A DNA stretch of 64,000 bases from Pelagicoccus sp. (GCA_028284635.1 JANQRJ010000037.1:1-64000); one strand, 5' to 3'. Positions 25,830 through 34,503 are shown, counted from the stretch's first letter. The notes: generated by a model from the letters alone, not told the origin. Numbers and translations: made by a program.

Positions 25830-27332
25830 CTACTGCTTCCAGCTGAAGCGTAGCTGTATCCCTTCTTTCGATACGTCAGTGCCTGGGGCGATTTCGTCCG
25901 TCAAGTAGTAGCCGAGCAGGCCGGCTTCCCAGCGTTCGTCTATCTGCTTCCTGTATTCGATGGAGACCATGGAGGTGTCGATGCTTGTCGGGGCTACTGT
26001 ATTGTTTCCATTGCCACCGTCGCGGTTGAGTTCTCCGTAGAGCGCTTTCCAGGCGATCGATTGCTTGCCAGGCAACTGATGGTAGCCGCCGAGGGCGAGC
26101 AGGCGGGAGTCGTTGTCCGTCGAGGCGCCGAGCACGCGTCCCCGGTAGCGGTAGCCGGTTTGATATACGCTGTGGTTGTAGGCGCTGTTGAAGAAGCGGT
26201 CGTCGTCGAAGTCCATCGTCGTGTCGCTGTACTCCAAATACAGGCGCCCGTGCGTGTTTTCCGTGACGATGGGCGTCTCGAAGCCGAATAGCCCGATCTT
26301 GCGCGAGGGCAGGCCGCCGGCTTCGTCCTCGCCGATAAGCTGACCGTAGTGGATGATGGTCTGGCCACCGGCGCGGAAGCTCCAGCGCCAGTCTATGCCG
26401 CCGAGCTGATTGCCTGGCTCGTTGTCGCGGTCGATGCCATCGGTGCCGACGTTGTCTTTGCCGAGCAGGAGGTCGACGAGGCTGTCCAGCGTTTCCGGTC
26501 GACCTTCGCCTCCCCACTGGGCGGTGCGGGCGAGGCCGATTTCCAGGGCTTTGTTCGGCTTGAAAGTGAAGCGGGCGCCGATGAGCTTCGCGTCGGGGAC
26601 GAACCGGTTCGACTCGAGCTGGTTTGCGAAGAGATTTAGGTGCCAGGGACCGAGCCACTTGGCGACGGGCAGCTCGGACGCGTCGGATCGCGCGCGGCTG
26701 AGGAAGAGGCCAGGCGTTGGTCGGGCGTTGGTCGAGAGGATGAGGCTGCTTTGCCAGCCCGGTCCCCACCAGCGGCTCAGGCGACCGGCTCCCACAGTCC
26801 AGCCGCCGAGGTCGGCGGCGATGTAGCTTTCATCCAGGCGATGACGCTGGCCGTCGAGCGGGTTGTCGATCGCGGACAAGTTGAGCGCTCCGAACGCGTT
26901 TTCCGAGGAGCCTTCCACCACGATACGGACTTCGCCTGACTCGCGAAAGTCGCTGGAAAATCCGCGCAGCTCTTCGCGGCTATTGCCGTACTGCGCGGTT
27001 GTAGCGTAGTTGATGCCATCGGGGTGGTGAATCCTGCTAAGAAACTCGAAGGACCGCCGCTGGGCTGAATTGAGCGCTTGTGGATCAATGTCTTGGAGGC
27101 TTGCTTCGATTGAGCCGACATGCATAGGCCAGGTCGTGACGAGGCCTTGGCTCAGCCCCTCGTCGGCGAGAAATTGCCAATGGTGGCGGCTGGCCTCATC
27201 GCTGGCGCTGGTGAACCCTCCAGATTGCGCAGTGTAGGGCAGGGTGGAGGCGACTGTCGCGAGAAGTCGCAGGCTAAGGGCTCGCAGCAGGCTGCGATAC
27301 GTAGCGGATCGCTTATCGTTTCGGCAATTCAT
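25830..27332 (-). CDS. Capsule assembly Wzi-like outer-membrane protein
   Basis: The product has about 500 residues from the ATG at 27332; an upstream start adds 13 unsupported residues. A signal peptide (about residues 13-33) precedes a helical N-terminal part with repeated LQDIDPQALN patches and then a beta-barrel (GGWTVGAGRLSRWWGPGWQSSLILS near 175; LYLEYSDT near 373; alternate aromatic strands to a terminal RFSWKQ). The GRLSRWWGPGW and W-rich strands are the Wzi family hallmarks. Wzi-type barrels hold capsular polysaccharide at the outer surface. A palindrome with centre CCAACGTTGG-like sequence lies 101 bases upstream. Confidence 0.75.
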   Translation of the reverse strand: MNCRNDKRSATYRSLLRALSLRLLATVASTLPYTAQSGGFTSASDEASRHHWQFLADEGLSQGLVTTWPMHVGSIEASLQDIDPQALNSAQRRSFEFLSRIHHPDGINYATTAQYGNSREELRGFSSDFRESGEVRIVVEGSSENAFGALNLSAIDNPLDGQRHRLDESYIAADLGGWTVGAGRLSRWWGPGWQSSLILSTNARPTPGLFLSRARSDASELPVAKWLGPWHLNLFANQLESNRFVPDAKLIGARFTFKPNKALEIGLARTAQWGGEGRPETLDSLVDLLLGKDNVGTDGIDRDNEPGNQLGGIDWRWSFRAGGQTIIHYGQLIGEDEAGGLPSRKIGLFGFETPIVTENTHGRLYLEYSDTTMDFDDDRFFNSAYNHSVYQTGYRYRGRVLGASTDNDSRLLALGGYHQLPGKQSIAWKALYGELNRDGGNGNNTVAPTSIDTSMVSIEYRKQIDERWEAGLLGYYLTDEIAPGTDVSKEGIQLRFSWKQ

Positions 27333-27432
27333 GGGATCTGGTGAGGAAATAAGCTGCGGAAAGCGTTGCAAGCCCGCTTGTTCCCATTCTCTCCGAATTC
27401 GCTCGGACCAAGAAGCAATCTTTCAATGGGCC

Positions 27433-27468
27433 GACATTTAATTCTCTAACGTTGGAGAATTAAATGTC
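27433..27468. repeat. 36-bp near-perfect palindrome centred on CTAACGTTGG
   Basis: Seventeen of 18 pairs match about a centre between 27450 and 27451; only the T/G pair at 27447/27454 fails. The arms read GACATTTAATTCTC on the left. The centre matches the palindrome at 22547-22584. It is 101 bases upstream of the Wzi-like start. Confidence 0.85.
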
Positions 27469-27535
27469 TGGATGGATGGTATGTCTGCAAAAGAGAGTGG
27501 GTGGGAGAGTTTGTCTGTGGTGTGTGGATACGAAG

Positions 27536-27565
27536 AAGCGCGGCCCTTAGATATAGGCCGCGCTT
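27536..27565. terminator. Stem-loop after the TonB-C repeat protein
   Basis: Perfect 10-bp stem AAGCGCGGCC (27536-27545) and GGCCGCGCTT (27556-27565) around a ten-base loop, 28 bases beyond the gene's stop. A T-rich tail is weak on the minus strand, so it is a likely but not ideal terminator. Confidence 0.6.
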
Positions 27566-27593
27566 GGTTTTGTGATTGCTTGGATGGCTTGTC

Positions 27594-28817
27594 TTAGCCG
27601 CGTTCGCTGAAGACGAAGGGGACGACGACAGCTGAGGGAACTGCTTGCCCGTCGCGTATCGCGGGTTTGAAGGTCCATGTCTTGGCGGCTTCGATGGTGG
27701 GTTGCTCGAGTTCGTCGTGGGAGCTCTTGGTAGTGGCTGCGTTGACTACGCGGCCTTGGGCGTCGAGGTTGAGACGAACGTTGACGAAGCCTTGTATGCC
27801 GGAGAGCTCTTCGGGAAGCTTTGGGGTGGAGGACTTCTTGACGACGGGCATGCTGTCGGCTGGAAGGTCGTCGGTGATGAGCCCGCCGTTGAAGCTGAAG
27901 GGCTGGAGGACGCTGGATGCCACGGCGACTCCGTCCTTGATGGCTGGCTTGAACTTCCATTGGAAGGCGGCCTCGGTCGCGGCGGCGGAGAGTTCCTCGT
28001 GACTGGATTCCTGCACCTGTACAGCGGCTACGTAGCCGTATTCGTCGACGGTCATGAGGAGCGTGGCTTCGCCGCGTTCGTCGCGGATGCTGGCGGCGAG
28101 CTCGGGTATGGAGCGACGGATGGGTACGGGGGCCTTGTCGACCTTTTTGTGGGTGTCCGCCTTGGCGACGACGCTGCCGGCGTCGAGTCCGCGGAAGCTG
28201 AATGGCACGTTTACTCTGGAGGCGGTAGCTTTTCCTTCGCGTATAGCGGGCTTGAAGGTCCATTGCTCGAGGGCTTCAGCCGCGGCTGCTTCCAGTTCGC
28301 TGTGGGTCGAGCTCTTGACGACGACTTTGGTGACTGCGCCGTTGGCGTCGAGATTGGCCTCGAGCACGACCTCGCCGGTGATGTTGTTCAGCTCGGGAGT
28401 GAGGGCCGGAGCGACTTTGCGCTTGCTTTGCGGATTGCTGTCCTGAGGCGTCTTCTTCGCGGTCAGCACGATGGAGTCTCCATTGAAGTAGAAGGGCTGG
28501 TTCGCTTTCGAGGCGACGGCCTTTCCGTTCTCGGTAGCGGGCTGGAATCTCCATTGATAGACGGCGTCGAGCGTGGCTTGGTTGAAGGACTGGTTGGTCG
28601 ATCCTGCGATTTCCGCGCTGGTGACGTAGCCGAACTGGTTGATTTCCAGGAGGACTTCGACTTCCGCCTTTTGCGAACGGAGCTCTGGAGAGAGGTGCGG
28701 AACTACCGTCTTTTTAGCGCTGGGAATGGTTACCTCCGCATTAGCTGCGAAGGGAAGGGCGACTGCTGTGAGCAACGCGGCTATTCCCATTTTTGCTGAG
28801 TATTGTTTGTTTTTCAT
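27594..28817 (-). CDS. Secreted protein with four tandem TonB C-terminal-like modules
   Basis: The product has 407 residues from the ATG at 28817 (MKNKQYSAKMGIAALLTAVA), whose first 27 residues are a signal peptide ending AANA; the longer reading upstream adds 29 unsupported residues. Four similar about 80-residue modules follow (about 37-115, 125-200, 215-305, 320-407). Each has strand G-x-V/A-x-x-x-V, a helix with ...A..W.F.PA...G.A..S.V..PF.F (for example EAAFQWKFKPAIKDG, EAAKTWTFKPAIRDG). This is the pattern of the energy-transducing TonB C-terminal family. Ordinary TonB has an N-terminal membrane anchor, proline-rich spacer and one C-domain; here none of the first two occurs. It is presumably periplasmic, with unknown partner. 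Confidence 0.85.
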   Translation of the reverse strand: MKNKQYSAKMGIAALLTAVALPFAANAEVTIPSAKKTVVPHLSPELRSQKAEVEVLLEINQFGYVTSAEIAGSTNQSFNQATLDAVYQWRFQPATENGKAVASKANQPFYFNGDSIVLTAKKTPQDSNPQSKRKVAPALTPELNNITGEVVLEANLDANGAVTKVVVKSSTHSELEAAAAEALEQWTFKPAIREGKATASRVNVPFSFRGLDAGSVVAKADTHKKVDKAPVPIRRSIPELAASIRDERGEATLLMTVDEYGYVAAVQVQESSHEELSAAATEAAFQWKFKPAIKDGVAVASSVLQPFSFNGGLITDDLPADSMPVVKKSSTPKLPEELSGIQGFVNVRLNLDAQGRVVNAATTKSSHDELEQPTIEAAKTWTFKPAIRDGQAVPSAVVVPFVFSERG

Positions 28818-29008
28818 AACGATTGTGTTTCGCTGAGGGTTTCGGCAGCTGGTGTTATTCGCTTGAGTGTGGGCTTTGCGGAGCGTGTGGAGCGCTCTAC
28901 CCAAGGCAGTCTGGGGCGTTTGCCTTTCGCAGCCGGTTTCGTCTCTCTAGCAGCCTAGGCTTGATGTCGCGTTGGGGGCTGTGGATAGTTCCCGAACTTT
29001 TTTGCGAA

Positions 29009-29386
29009 ATGGATTCGAAATACTTAGGGAAGACGGTTCGGAAGCCTATCGAACAGCTTGATGGCTTCGAGTCGCCTCCTGGCGTTTCGACGGTGACCTT
29101 GACTTCCGACGAGGTCATGAGCTCCTGTCCGATAACGGGGCAGCCGGACTGGTACACGGTTGTTATCGAGTACGTGCCGGATCGGCTGTGCATCGAGAGC
29201 AAAAGCCTGAAGCTCTACCTTTGGGGCTTTCGCGACAAGGCGATGTTTGCCGAGAAGCTGACCGCGGAGATTCGCGATCGCGTGCTGCGGGATATCGAGC
29301 CGAAGCGTTGCAAGGTGACGACGAAGCAAAAAGCTCGAGGCGGTATCACTATCGAGACGGTAGCGGCTTTTCCGGAGCCTGCATGA
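29009..29386 (+). CDS. queF: NADPH-dependent preQ0 reductase (queuosine biosynthesis)
   Basis: QueF reduces the nitrile of 7-cyano-7-deazaguanine to preQ1. The ATG at 29009 gives 125 residues beginning MDSKYLGKTV; this is the short YkvM-like unimodular type, and the upstream in-frame DNA does not resemble the protein. The catalytic Cys40 sits in SSCPITGQPDW with Asp47, and the family motif ESKSLKLY lies at 61-68. No preQ1 riboswitch is evident upstream, and no other que genes are in the window. It is followed 13 bases later by a rhomboid-like membrane protein. Confidence 0.95.
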   Translation: MDSKYLGKTVRKPIEQLDGFESPPGVSTVTLTSDEVMSSCPITGQPDWYTVVIEYVPDRLCIESKSLKLYLWGFRDKAMFAEKLTAEIRDRVLRDIEPKRCKVTTKQKARGGITIETVAAFPEPA

Positions 29387-29399
29387 AGGATTTCGCCCG

Positions 29400-30194
29400 A
29401 TGAGTTTGCTGGACAAGATGGAGAAGCGTTTCGGGTTCCTGGCGGTGCAGAACCTGACGCTTTATTTGGTGGCGGGACAGGTGCTGACTTTCGCTATGAT
29501 GGCGTTGCGCAACGACGAATTCGCCATCTTGCGGCACATGGTCTTCTATTTCGATGCGTTTGCTTCTGGGGAAGTCTGGCGAGTCGTTTCATTTCTTTTG
29601 ATACCGCCGCGGGTGAGCTGGTTCTGGATAGCATTCGCCTGGATCGTCTTCTATTTGATGGGGACCTCTCTTGAGGGCAAGTGGGGAGCTTTTCGCTACA
29701 ATCTCTATCTGCTTACTGCGGTGGTGGGAGTGGTTATCGCGGGAGCTTTTTTCCCTACGGTTGCGGTCACGAACCAGTACATTGCCTATTCGGTGACTTT
29801 TGGCTTCGCCTACCTCTTTCCGAACTTCGAGTTGCGGTTGTTTTTCATTCTCCCGGTCAAGATGAAGTGGCTGGCATTGGCAATCGGGGGTCTCCTGCTC
29901 TTGCAGGCGATGGCCTCGCCGCTTCCGATTCGCTTTTTCATTGTCGGGTCGCTGATAAACTTTCCCCTGTTTTTCGGTTTGGACATCTTTCGCTCGTTGA
30001 AAGCTCGCAAGCGTGTCGCCGAGATGAAAGAGGCGAAGAGGAAGTTCGAGGAGCAGCCTTTCCATGTTTGCGTGAAGTGCGGGGCGACCGATCTTTCGGC
30101 TCCCGAGAGGGACTTTCGCTACGACGGAGATGGAGCGTTGTGCTCCGTCTGTCTTGAAGAGGGCGATGAAGACGAAGCTTCGTCGAAAGGCTGA
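29400..30194 (+). CDS. Rhomboid-like membrane protein lacking the serine motif, with C-terminal zinc ribbon
   Basis: At 264 residues with about six membrane segments (about 22-44, 57-84, 95-115, 124-146, 152-175, 176-200) it has the rhomboid layout: WRVVSFLLIPP loop, membrane segment IVFYLMGTSLEGKWG, and a serine-proximal segment. Where active rhomboids have GxSG, this protein has IAYSVTFGFAYLFPN, and no conserved GxSx motif with partner HxxG is obvious, so it may be inactive. The C-terminal about 40 residues have two CxxC pairs (CVKCG and CSVCLEEG), a zinc ribbon probably in the cytoplasm. It follows queF at 13 bases. The active paralogue lies at 33458-34348. Confidence 0.75.
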   Translation: MSLLDKMEKRFGFLAVQNLTLYLVAGQVLTFAMMALRNDEFAILRHMVFYFDAFASGEVWRVVSFLLIPPRVSWFWIAFAWIVFYLMGTSLEGKWGAFRYNLYLLTAVVGVVIAGAFFPTVAVTNQYIAYSVTFGFAYLFPNFELRLFFILPVKMKWLALAIGGLLLLQAMASPLPIRFFIVGSLINFPLFFGLDIFRSLKARKRVAEMKEAKRKFEEQPFHVCVKCGATDLSAPERDFRYDGDGALCSVCLEEGDEDEASSKG

Positions 30195-30272
30195 AAAAGA
30201 AAATAACCTATCTGCGGGAATGCCCTGATGGGTTAGGCGTTTTTCGCTGGTGTTTCCCCCTGAGCGGAGGGT

Positions 30273-30503
30273 TCAGGCTCGTTCTGGTTGCGAATGCTCG
30301 GCTTTGCAGAAAATTAATCCGGGAACCTGCGGAACCTTACACCTGTCTTGCACGGTTTCGTAAGACTTAGCCTTAAGCGCGGTACTTTGTAGCCTCCGCA
30401 GTTGACTAAGGTAAAATCCTAGGATAAGTAAAAACGTAGTAAACAACAACACAAGCGCGAGCGGTGGCGGAGCTGTCAGGGATGGCTCTTCTTTTCGTTC
30501 CAA
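30273..30503 (-). CDS. Possible small membrane protein, 76 aa
   Basis: A TTG-started frame on the minus strand is preceded by a strong AGGGGGG ribosome site about six bases upstream. It has one membrane segment (PPPLALVLLFTTFLLILGFYLSQ, about 12-34), then a basic short soluble tail (RRLQSTALKAKSYETVQDRC). This would be a single-pass protein with its tail outside or in the cytoplasm; orientation is not clear. It occupies an otherwise empty 456-base gap. Small size and lack of a family make it tentative; a structured RNA in the same span is the alternative. Confidence 0.4.
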   Translation of the reverse strand: MERKEEPSLTAPPPLALVLLFTTFLLILGFYLSQLRRLQSTALKAKSYETVQDRCKVPQVPGLIFCKAEHSQPERA

Positions 30504-30650
30504 ATTCCCCCCCTACAACAGCACACACCATGATCAAACAACAGTCGTTCCTAACTCGTTGTGGGCCAGCGCTCAGTTCTTCGGAATTTCGCGGCTCCTC
30601 CTTCCTCCTCGTCGTTGAATCTCTAGAAAACGGAAAGGAGATTCGATCCG

Positions 30651-30932
30651 ATGAAAAGTAGTAGCAGCCAATTACTTGCGGAGAGGCTTGGCAAAGCCCA
30701 TGGCGAAGTTCCAGGCGCAGAACAGCTCAAGCGTCTGACCAAGAGAGAGAAGCAAGTGCTTTTCTGGATCGTAGAGGGCAAGACCAACGGAGATATCGGT
30801 CGCATCCTCGAAATCAGTCCTCGCACAGTGGAGAAGCACTGCGAAAGCATCTTCCGCAAGCTTGGCATCGAGAATCGCTACTCGGCGATCGTTTTCGCCC
30901 TCACAAGCAACTGGGACCTCGAGGCAGAGTAG
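30651..30932 (+). CDS. Small LuxR-type DNA-binding protein without a receiver domain
   Basis: This 93-residue protein consists of a short basic tail and one helix-turn-helix: LTKREKQVLFWIVEGKTNGDIGRILEISPRTVEKHCESIFRKLGIENR (about 28-76), the GerE/LuxR fold that ends response regulators. It has no sensor or receiver part, so it resembles a free-standing GerE-like regulator. The start ATG at 30651 is preceded by AAGGAG ten bases upstream. It is followed by a strong terminator. Its targets are unknown. Confidence 0.87.
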   Translation: MKSSSSQLLAERLGKAHGEVPGAEQLKRLTKREKQVLFWIVEGKTNGDIGRILEISPRTVEKHCESIFRKLGIENRYSAIVFALTSNWDLEAE

Positions 30933-30975
30933 CTCCTCCTTTCCCTGTTTTATTCCGATAAAGGTTACGAAGAAG

Positions 30976-31003
30976 CCGCCCGGATTTCCGGGCGGTCTTT
31001 TTG
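30976..31003 (+). terminator. Terminator after the LuxR-type gene
   Basis: Perfect 8-bp stem CCGCCCGG (30976-30983) and CCGGGCGG (30988-30995) with ATTT loop, followed by TCTTTTT. It is the end of the 30651 transcript and converges with the Prc gene. Confidence 0.8.
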
Positions 31004-31029
31004 TGGGCGGATTGCGAGCGTGGACTCCT

Positions 31030-33351
31030 CTAGTTGACTAGTTGTTCGAAGCGGGACTTCGAAGCGATGGGCAGAGCGGGTTGCGTCCACTCGTCCGGAT
31101 CCGAGGAGAAGCTGATCGCGTCCTTGATGATGCGAAGCGTTTCGCGAAGCTGGATATCGAATTCGGGGATGTCCTCTTTCTTCTCGGCTTCGTTTGTCTC
31201 GGCGTTTGCGGCTACCTCGCTGTCGTTTGCTGCTGTTTCTTCCGTTTCGGCGACGGTTTGTGTCTCTGCTTCGGTTGCAGAGGCTTGGCTGGCTTTGTAG
31301 GCGGCTTCTTCTGCGGCGCGTTGGGCTTCCTCTCGCACGACGCTGTCCAGCTTGATCTCGGTGGTTTTGTAGTTGAGGTTGGCGAGTTGCCTCTGCTCGT
31401 CTTCCATCGCTTCGATGAAGAGCTTGTCCTCCTCCATGAGCACCTTGCGTTTTTCGAGGTTGAGGGAGATTTCCTTGCGGTCCTTGCGTTCCTGCAGCCA
31501 GGCGAGGCGCTTTTGCTGGAAGGCGAATTCCTCAAGGGCCTGCATACGATTGTCTCTAGCGTTGGAGAGAGCCTCCACGAGTCCGGTTTTGAGCGTCATT
31601 TCGACGAATCGGGCGACCGGCTTGATGTAGTCCCAGGCCAGAGCGGCGGGCAGATCGGCTTCGCCGACGGCGTTGACCTCCTCTACGGAGTGGAGCTCGA
31701 CGTCGGGAACCACTCCCTTGCGCTGCGTAGAGAAGCCGTTGGGAAGGTAGAACTTGCGAATCGTTAGCTTGGCGGCCCCTGCCTTGTCGTTGGCGAGGTC
31801 CTTGCGCAGCACGTACTGGTCGAGCGAGAAGACCTGCTGCACGGTGCCTTTTCCGTGGGTGCTCGAGTTTCCGACGGTGATGGAGCGACCGTAGTTCTGT
31901 AGGGCTCCGGCTAGAATTTCGGAGGCGGAGGCACTGTAACGGGAAGTGAGCACGGCTAGAGGGCCGTCGTAGGCGACCTTCGAGTCGCGGTCCATGTGGG
32001 GAATGACGTAGCCGCTTTTTTCTCGTACCTGTACGACGGGGCCTCGACGGATGAAGAGTCCGGTCATGCGGATCGCTTCGTCGAGAAGACCGCCGCCATT
32101 GTGACGGAGGTCTAGGACGATTCCGCTGACGCCGGCGTTTTCCATCTTGTTGACGAGCTCTTCGACGTCCGAGGTCACGCTGGTGAGGTAGCGTTGGCCA
32201 TTTTCAAAATACTCGTCTCCTCCGTAGAAGGAGGGGATTTCGATCACGCCGATCTTGCTGATCTGGCCGTCCTCGTCGGGCACTTCGTGAATGTGGCCGG
32301 TGGCGCGATTCGAGTTGATGTGTACTTCGTCGCGCACGATTTCGACGACCTCTCGCACCGAGCTGTCGATGGCGTCGGCTGGGATGATAGTGAGGGTGAC
32401 CGTGCTGCCTTTTTCGCCTCGGATCTTGTCGACGACTTTGCGCAGGCCCATGCCGATGATGTCGACGGGTTCTTCGCCTTCCTGCGCCACGGCGACGATC
32501 TTGTCGTTGGGCTGGAGCTTGTTGCTCCGCATGGCGGGAGCTCCTGGAACGAGTTCTCGAATGACGCAGTAGCCATCCTCCTCGGATAGCATGGCGCCGA
32601 TTCCTATCAGCTTGAGCCGCATCTGGATGTTGAAGTCCTCGAGGGTGTCGGAGGAGAGGAAGCTGGAGTGGGGATCGAACATCTTGGTCAGGCTGGTGAG
32701 GAAGACTTCCTGCACGTCTTTGGAGCCGAATTCGTAGATGTTGCGCAGCATGCGCTGGTAGCGTTTGGCGATCCGTTCCTTGGCTTCTTCCTGGGTCTTG
32801 TCGTTGAGGATCTCTTGAAGGAGTTCGTACTTCAGGCGGAGGCGCCATTGGTTTTCCGCTTCGGTCTCGTCGGCGGGCCAAGGGCTCTCGCTGCGGTCGT
32901 AGACGTAGTATTCGTCGGTATCGAAAGACCAATCGTCGTCGAGCTGTTCGATAGCCCAGTCGATGCGGGCGATGGCTCGATCGCGGTAGAGGGAGTAGAT
33001 TTCGAAGGCGGCAGTCAGATCGCCCTGGTAGCGGAGTCGGAAGCCGAGGTCCTTGCCGAATTTTTCCACGAAGGCTGCGTGGTCCTCTTGGAGGAAGTAG
33101 AGCTTGTTGTAGTCAAGGTCCTCCATGTAGTGGGTGATGTGCTCGGCGAAGGTTTCGTTTGATATCTCGGCGCTCTCGAAGTGCATGGTTTCCAGCATCT
33201 CGACTATGAGTCGGGCCTCGTTGCGCATCAGGGACGTGCTCTGGAGCTCCGGGAGCTCGGCTGTGTCGCGAGGTTGGCTGAGGGCGTGAGCCAGCGGGGT
33301 TAGGGTTATGAGGCCGAGGAGGGCGATAGAGGTTTTCAGTCTCTTGATCAT
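31030..33351 (-). CDS. prc: Carboxy-terminal processing protease (tail-specific protease Prc, S41 family)
   Basis: At 773 residues it is a long Prc-type periplasmic protease. A signal peptide (first about 25 residues, LLGLITLTPLAHALSQP) precedes the N-terminal helical domain, a PDZ domain (GIGAMLSEEDGYCVIRELVPGAPAM..., about 240-325) and the S41 core: nucleophile Ser in SRYSASASEILAGAL (near 474) with the catalytic Lys in SSTHGKGTVQQVF (near 501). Prc trims C-terminal tails of envelope proteins, including lipoproteins and peptidoglycan enzymes. The C-terminal domain is helical and acidic (to residue 773). It is next to a rhomboid protease gene, so two envelope proteases sit together. Confidence 0.93.
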   Translation of the reverse strand: MIKRLKTSIALLGLITLTPLAHALSQPRDTAELPELQSTSLMRNEARLIVEMLETMHFESAEISNETFAEHITHYMEDLDYNKLYFLQEDHAAFVEKFGKDLGFRLRYQGDLTAAFEIYSLYRDRAIARIDWAIEQLDDDWSFDTDEYYVYDRSESPWPADETEAENQWRLRLKYELLQEILNDKTQEEAKERIAKRYQRMLRNIYEFGSKDVQEVFLTSLTKMFDPHSSFLSSDTLEDFNIQMRLKLIGIGAMLSEEDGYCVIRELVPGAPAMRSNKLQPNDKIVAVAQEGEEPVDIIGMGLRKVVDKIRGEKGSTVTLTIIPADAIDSSVREVVEIVRDEVHINSNRATGHIHEVPDEDGQISKIGVIEIPSFYGGDEYFENGQRYLTSVTSDVEELVNKMENAGVSGIVLDLRHNGGGLLDEAIRMTGLFIRRGPVVQVREKSGYVIPHMDRDSKVAYDGPLAVLTSRYSASASEILAGALQNYGRSITVGNSSTHGKGTVQQVFSLDQYVLRKDLANDKAGAAKLTIRKFYLPNGFSTQRKGVVPDVELHSVEEVNAVGEADLPAALAWDYIKPVARFVEMTLKTGLVEALSNARDNRMQALEEFAFQQKRLAWLQERKDRKEISLNLEKRKVLMEEDKLFIEAMEDEQRQLANLNYKTTEIKLDSVVREEAQRAAEEAAYKASQASATEAETQTVAETEETAANDSEVAANAETNEAEKKEDIPEFDIQLRETLRIIKDAISFSSDPDEWTQPALPIASKSRFEQLVN

Positions 33352-33457
33352 ATGAGGTGTCGTTGGCTGGATTCGGCGTTTGCCGGGGTTGGTTGGATTT
33401 CGGGGTAACGTTTTATTGGGCGTTTCTAGGCCGGGAGATTTTTTCGGCGAGGCTTGG

Positions 33458-34348
33458 CTACCTCTTGCGCAGCAGATCTCGAGCCTCGTCGAGGACTTTC
33501 TTTTCCTGGGCCGAGAGGGAGCCGAATCCTTTGCTGTTTATCTTGTCGAGGATTCGGTCGACCTCGTTCTTGAGATCGCGAGGAGTCTCTACGTTGACGT
33601 TGTAGCGATAGCCGGCGCTGCTTTTCTTTGGGGCAGGCTTCTTGAAGATCTTGGGTACGGAGAGCTTGAGTTCGCCGGAGTTGTCGTAGGGATTCGCCAG
33701 GTAGACGAATCGATAGAAAAGGTATCCAGCGGCCATGCCGCCGAGGTGGGCGGAGTGGGCCACTCCTGACATGGCGCTGCCTTCGAAGAGCTCGTTGAGC
33801 AGGCCGAGAAGGGAGATGCCGAGGGCGATGTAGGCGAGAATCTTGGGTTTTACTCTCACCGGGATGATGAAAAAGAGCAGCACTTGGATCTCGCGGTTGG
33901 GGTACAGGGCGGCGAAAAACGCCAGGAGTCCGAAACCGGCGGCGGAAGTGCCGATGACCAGGGTGGAGCCGGAAGCGAAACTTGCCGCGTACCAGGCGAA
34001 GCCGCCAGTTACCGCTGTGGCCAGATAGAGTTGAAGGAACCGTTTTTGCCCAAGTTCTGCGAACACGGCACGGCCTAGAAAGAACACCATCAGCATGTTG
34101 ACGAGGATGTGCATGATCCCCGGCGCATGCAGGAAGGCGTAGGTTACAGGAGCCCATATGAAGCCTCGAGAGAGAGACTGGCTGTTGAAAGCGAAATACG
34201 TCTCGAAGAAATTCTCTGCCCCGGACACCTGGAAGAGGCGTTGCAGGACGTATACCGCTACCGTGATGCCGATGATCCAAAGCAGGGTCCGTTTGGCCTG
34301 CTCTTCGTGGCTGGTCTTCATGTATGGGCGGTCGTACATCATGGGCAC
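33458..34348 (-). CDS. Rhomboid family intramembrane serine protease
   Basis: This 296-residue protein starts at a GTG (34348), with ATGs shortly after (34342, 34339) as alternatives. Six or more membrane segments are visible. The catalytic Ser lies in LVIGTSAAGFGLLAFFAAL (GTSA, near 131) and the His in VAHSAHLGGMAAGYLF (near 221), as in active rhomboids. It would cut membrane helices in the inner membrane. The C-terminal hydrophilic part (YLANPYDNSGELKLSVPKIFKKPAPKKSSAG) is a cytoplasmic tail. It lies on the same strand as prc, 106 bases upstream of that gene's start. Confidence 0.9.
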   Translation of the reverse strand: MPMMYDRPYMKTSHEEQAKRTLLWIIGITVAVYVLQRLFQVSGAENFFETYFAFNSQSLSRGFIWAPVTYAFLHAPGIMHILVNMLMVFFLGRAVFAELGQKRFLQLYLATAVTGGFAWYAASFASGSTLVIGTSAAGFGLLAFFAALYPNREIQVLLFFIIPVRVKPKILAYIALGISLLGLLNELFEGSAMSGVAHSAHLGGMAAGYLFYRFVYLANPYDNSGELKLSVPKIFKKPAPKKSSAGYRYNVNVETPRDLKNEVDRILDKINSKGFGSLSAQEKKVLDEARDLLRKR

Positions 34349-34503
34349 ACGGGTGTCTAAAAGTCTCCGATTTTGTCGGGATTACAAGGAAGACGTTTTG
34401 AATAAATCGCTATATTGCGCCCGAGCATGAGAATTAACATCCAAGCTCGGTAAAAAGATCTTCGCGGCTAGTCCCTATAAGACCTGCTTGTGGGTAATTC
34501 GGT

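Noticed and set aside
27645..28799. 384-residue plus-strand frame opposite the TonB-C repeat gene
   Set aside because: Its repeated aspartate/glycine pattern mirrors the four repeats of the real gene.
28818..29008. preQ1 riboswitch before queF
   Set aside because: I looked for the short hairpin with A-rich tail next to the ribosome site, but did not find it; the AACTTTTTTGCGAA sequence before the ATG does not fit.
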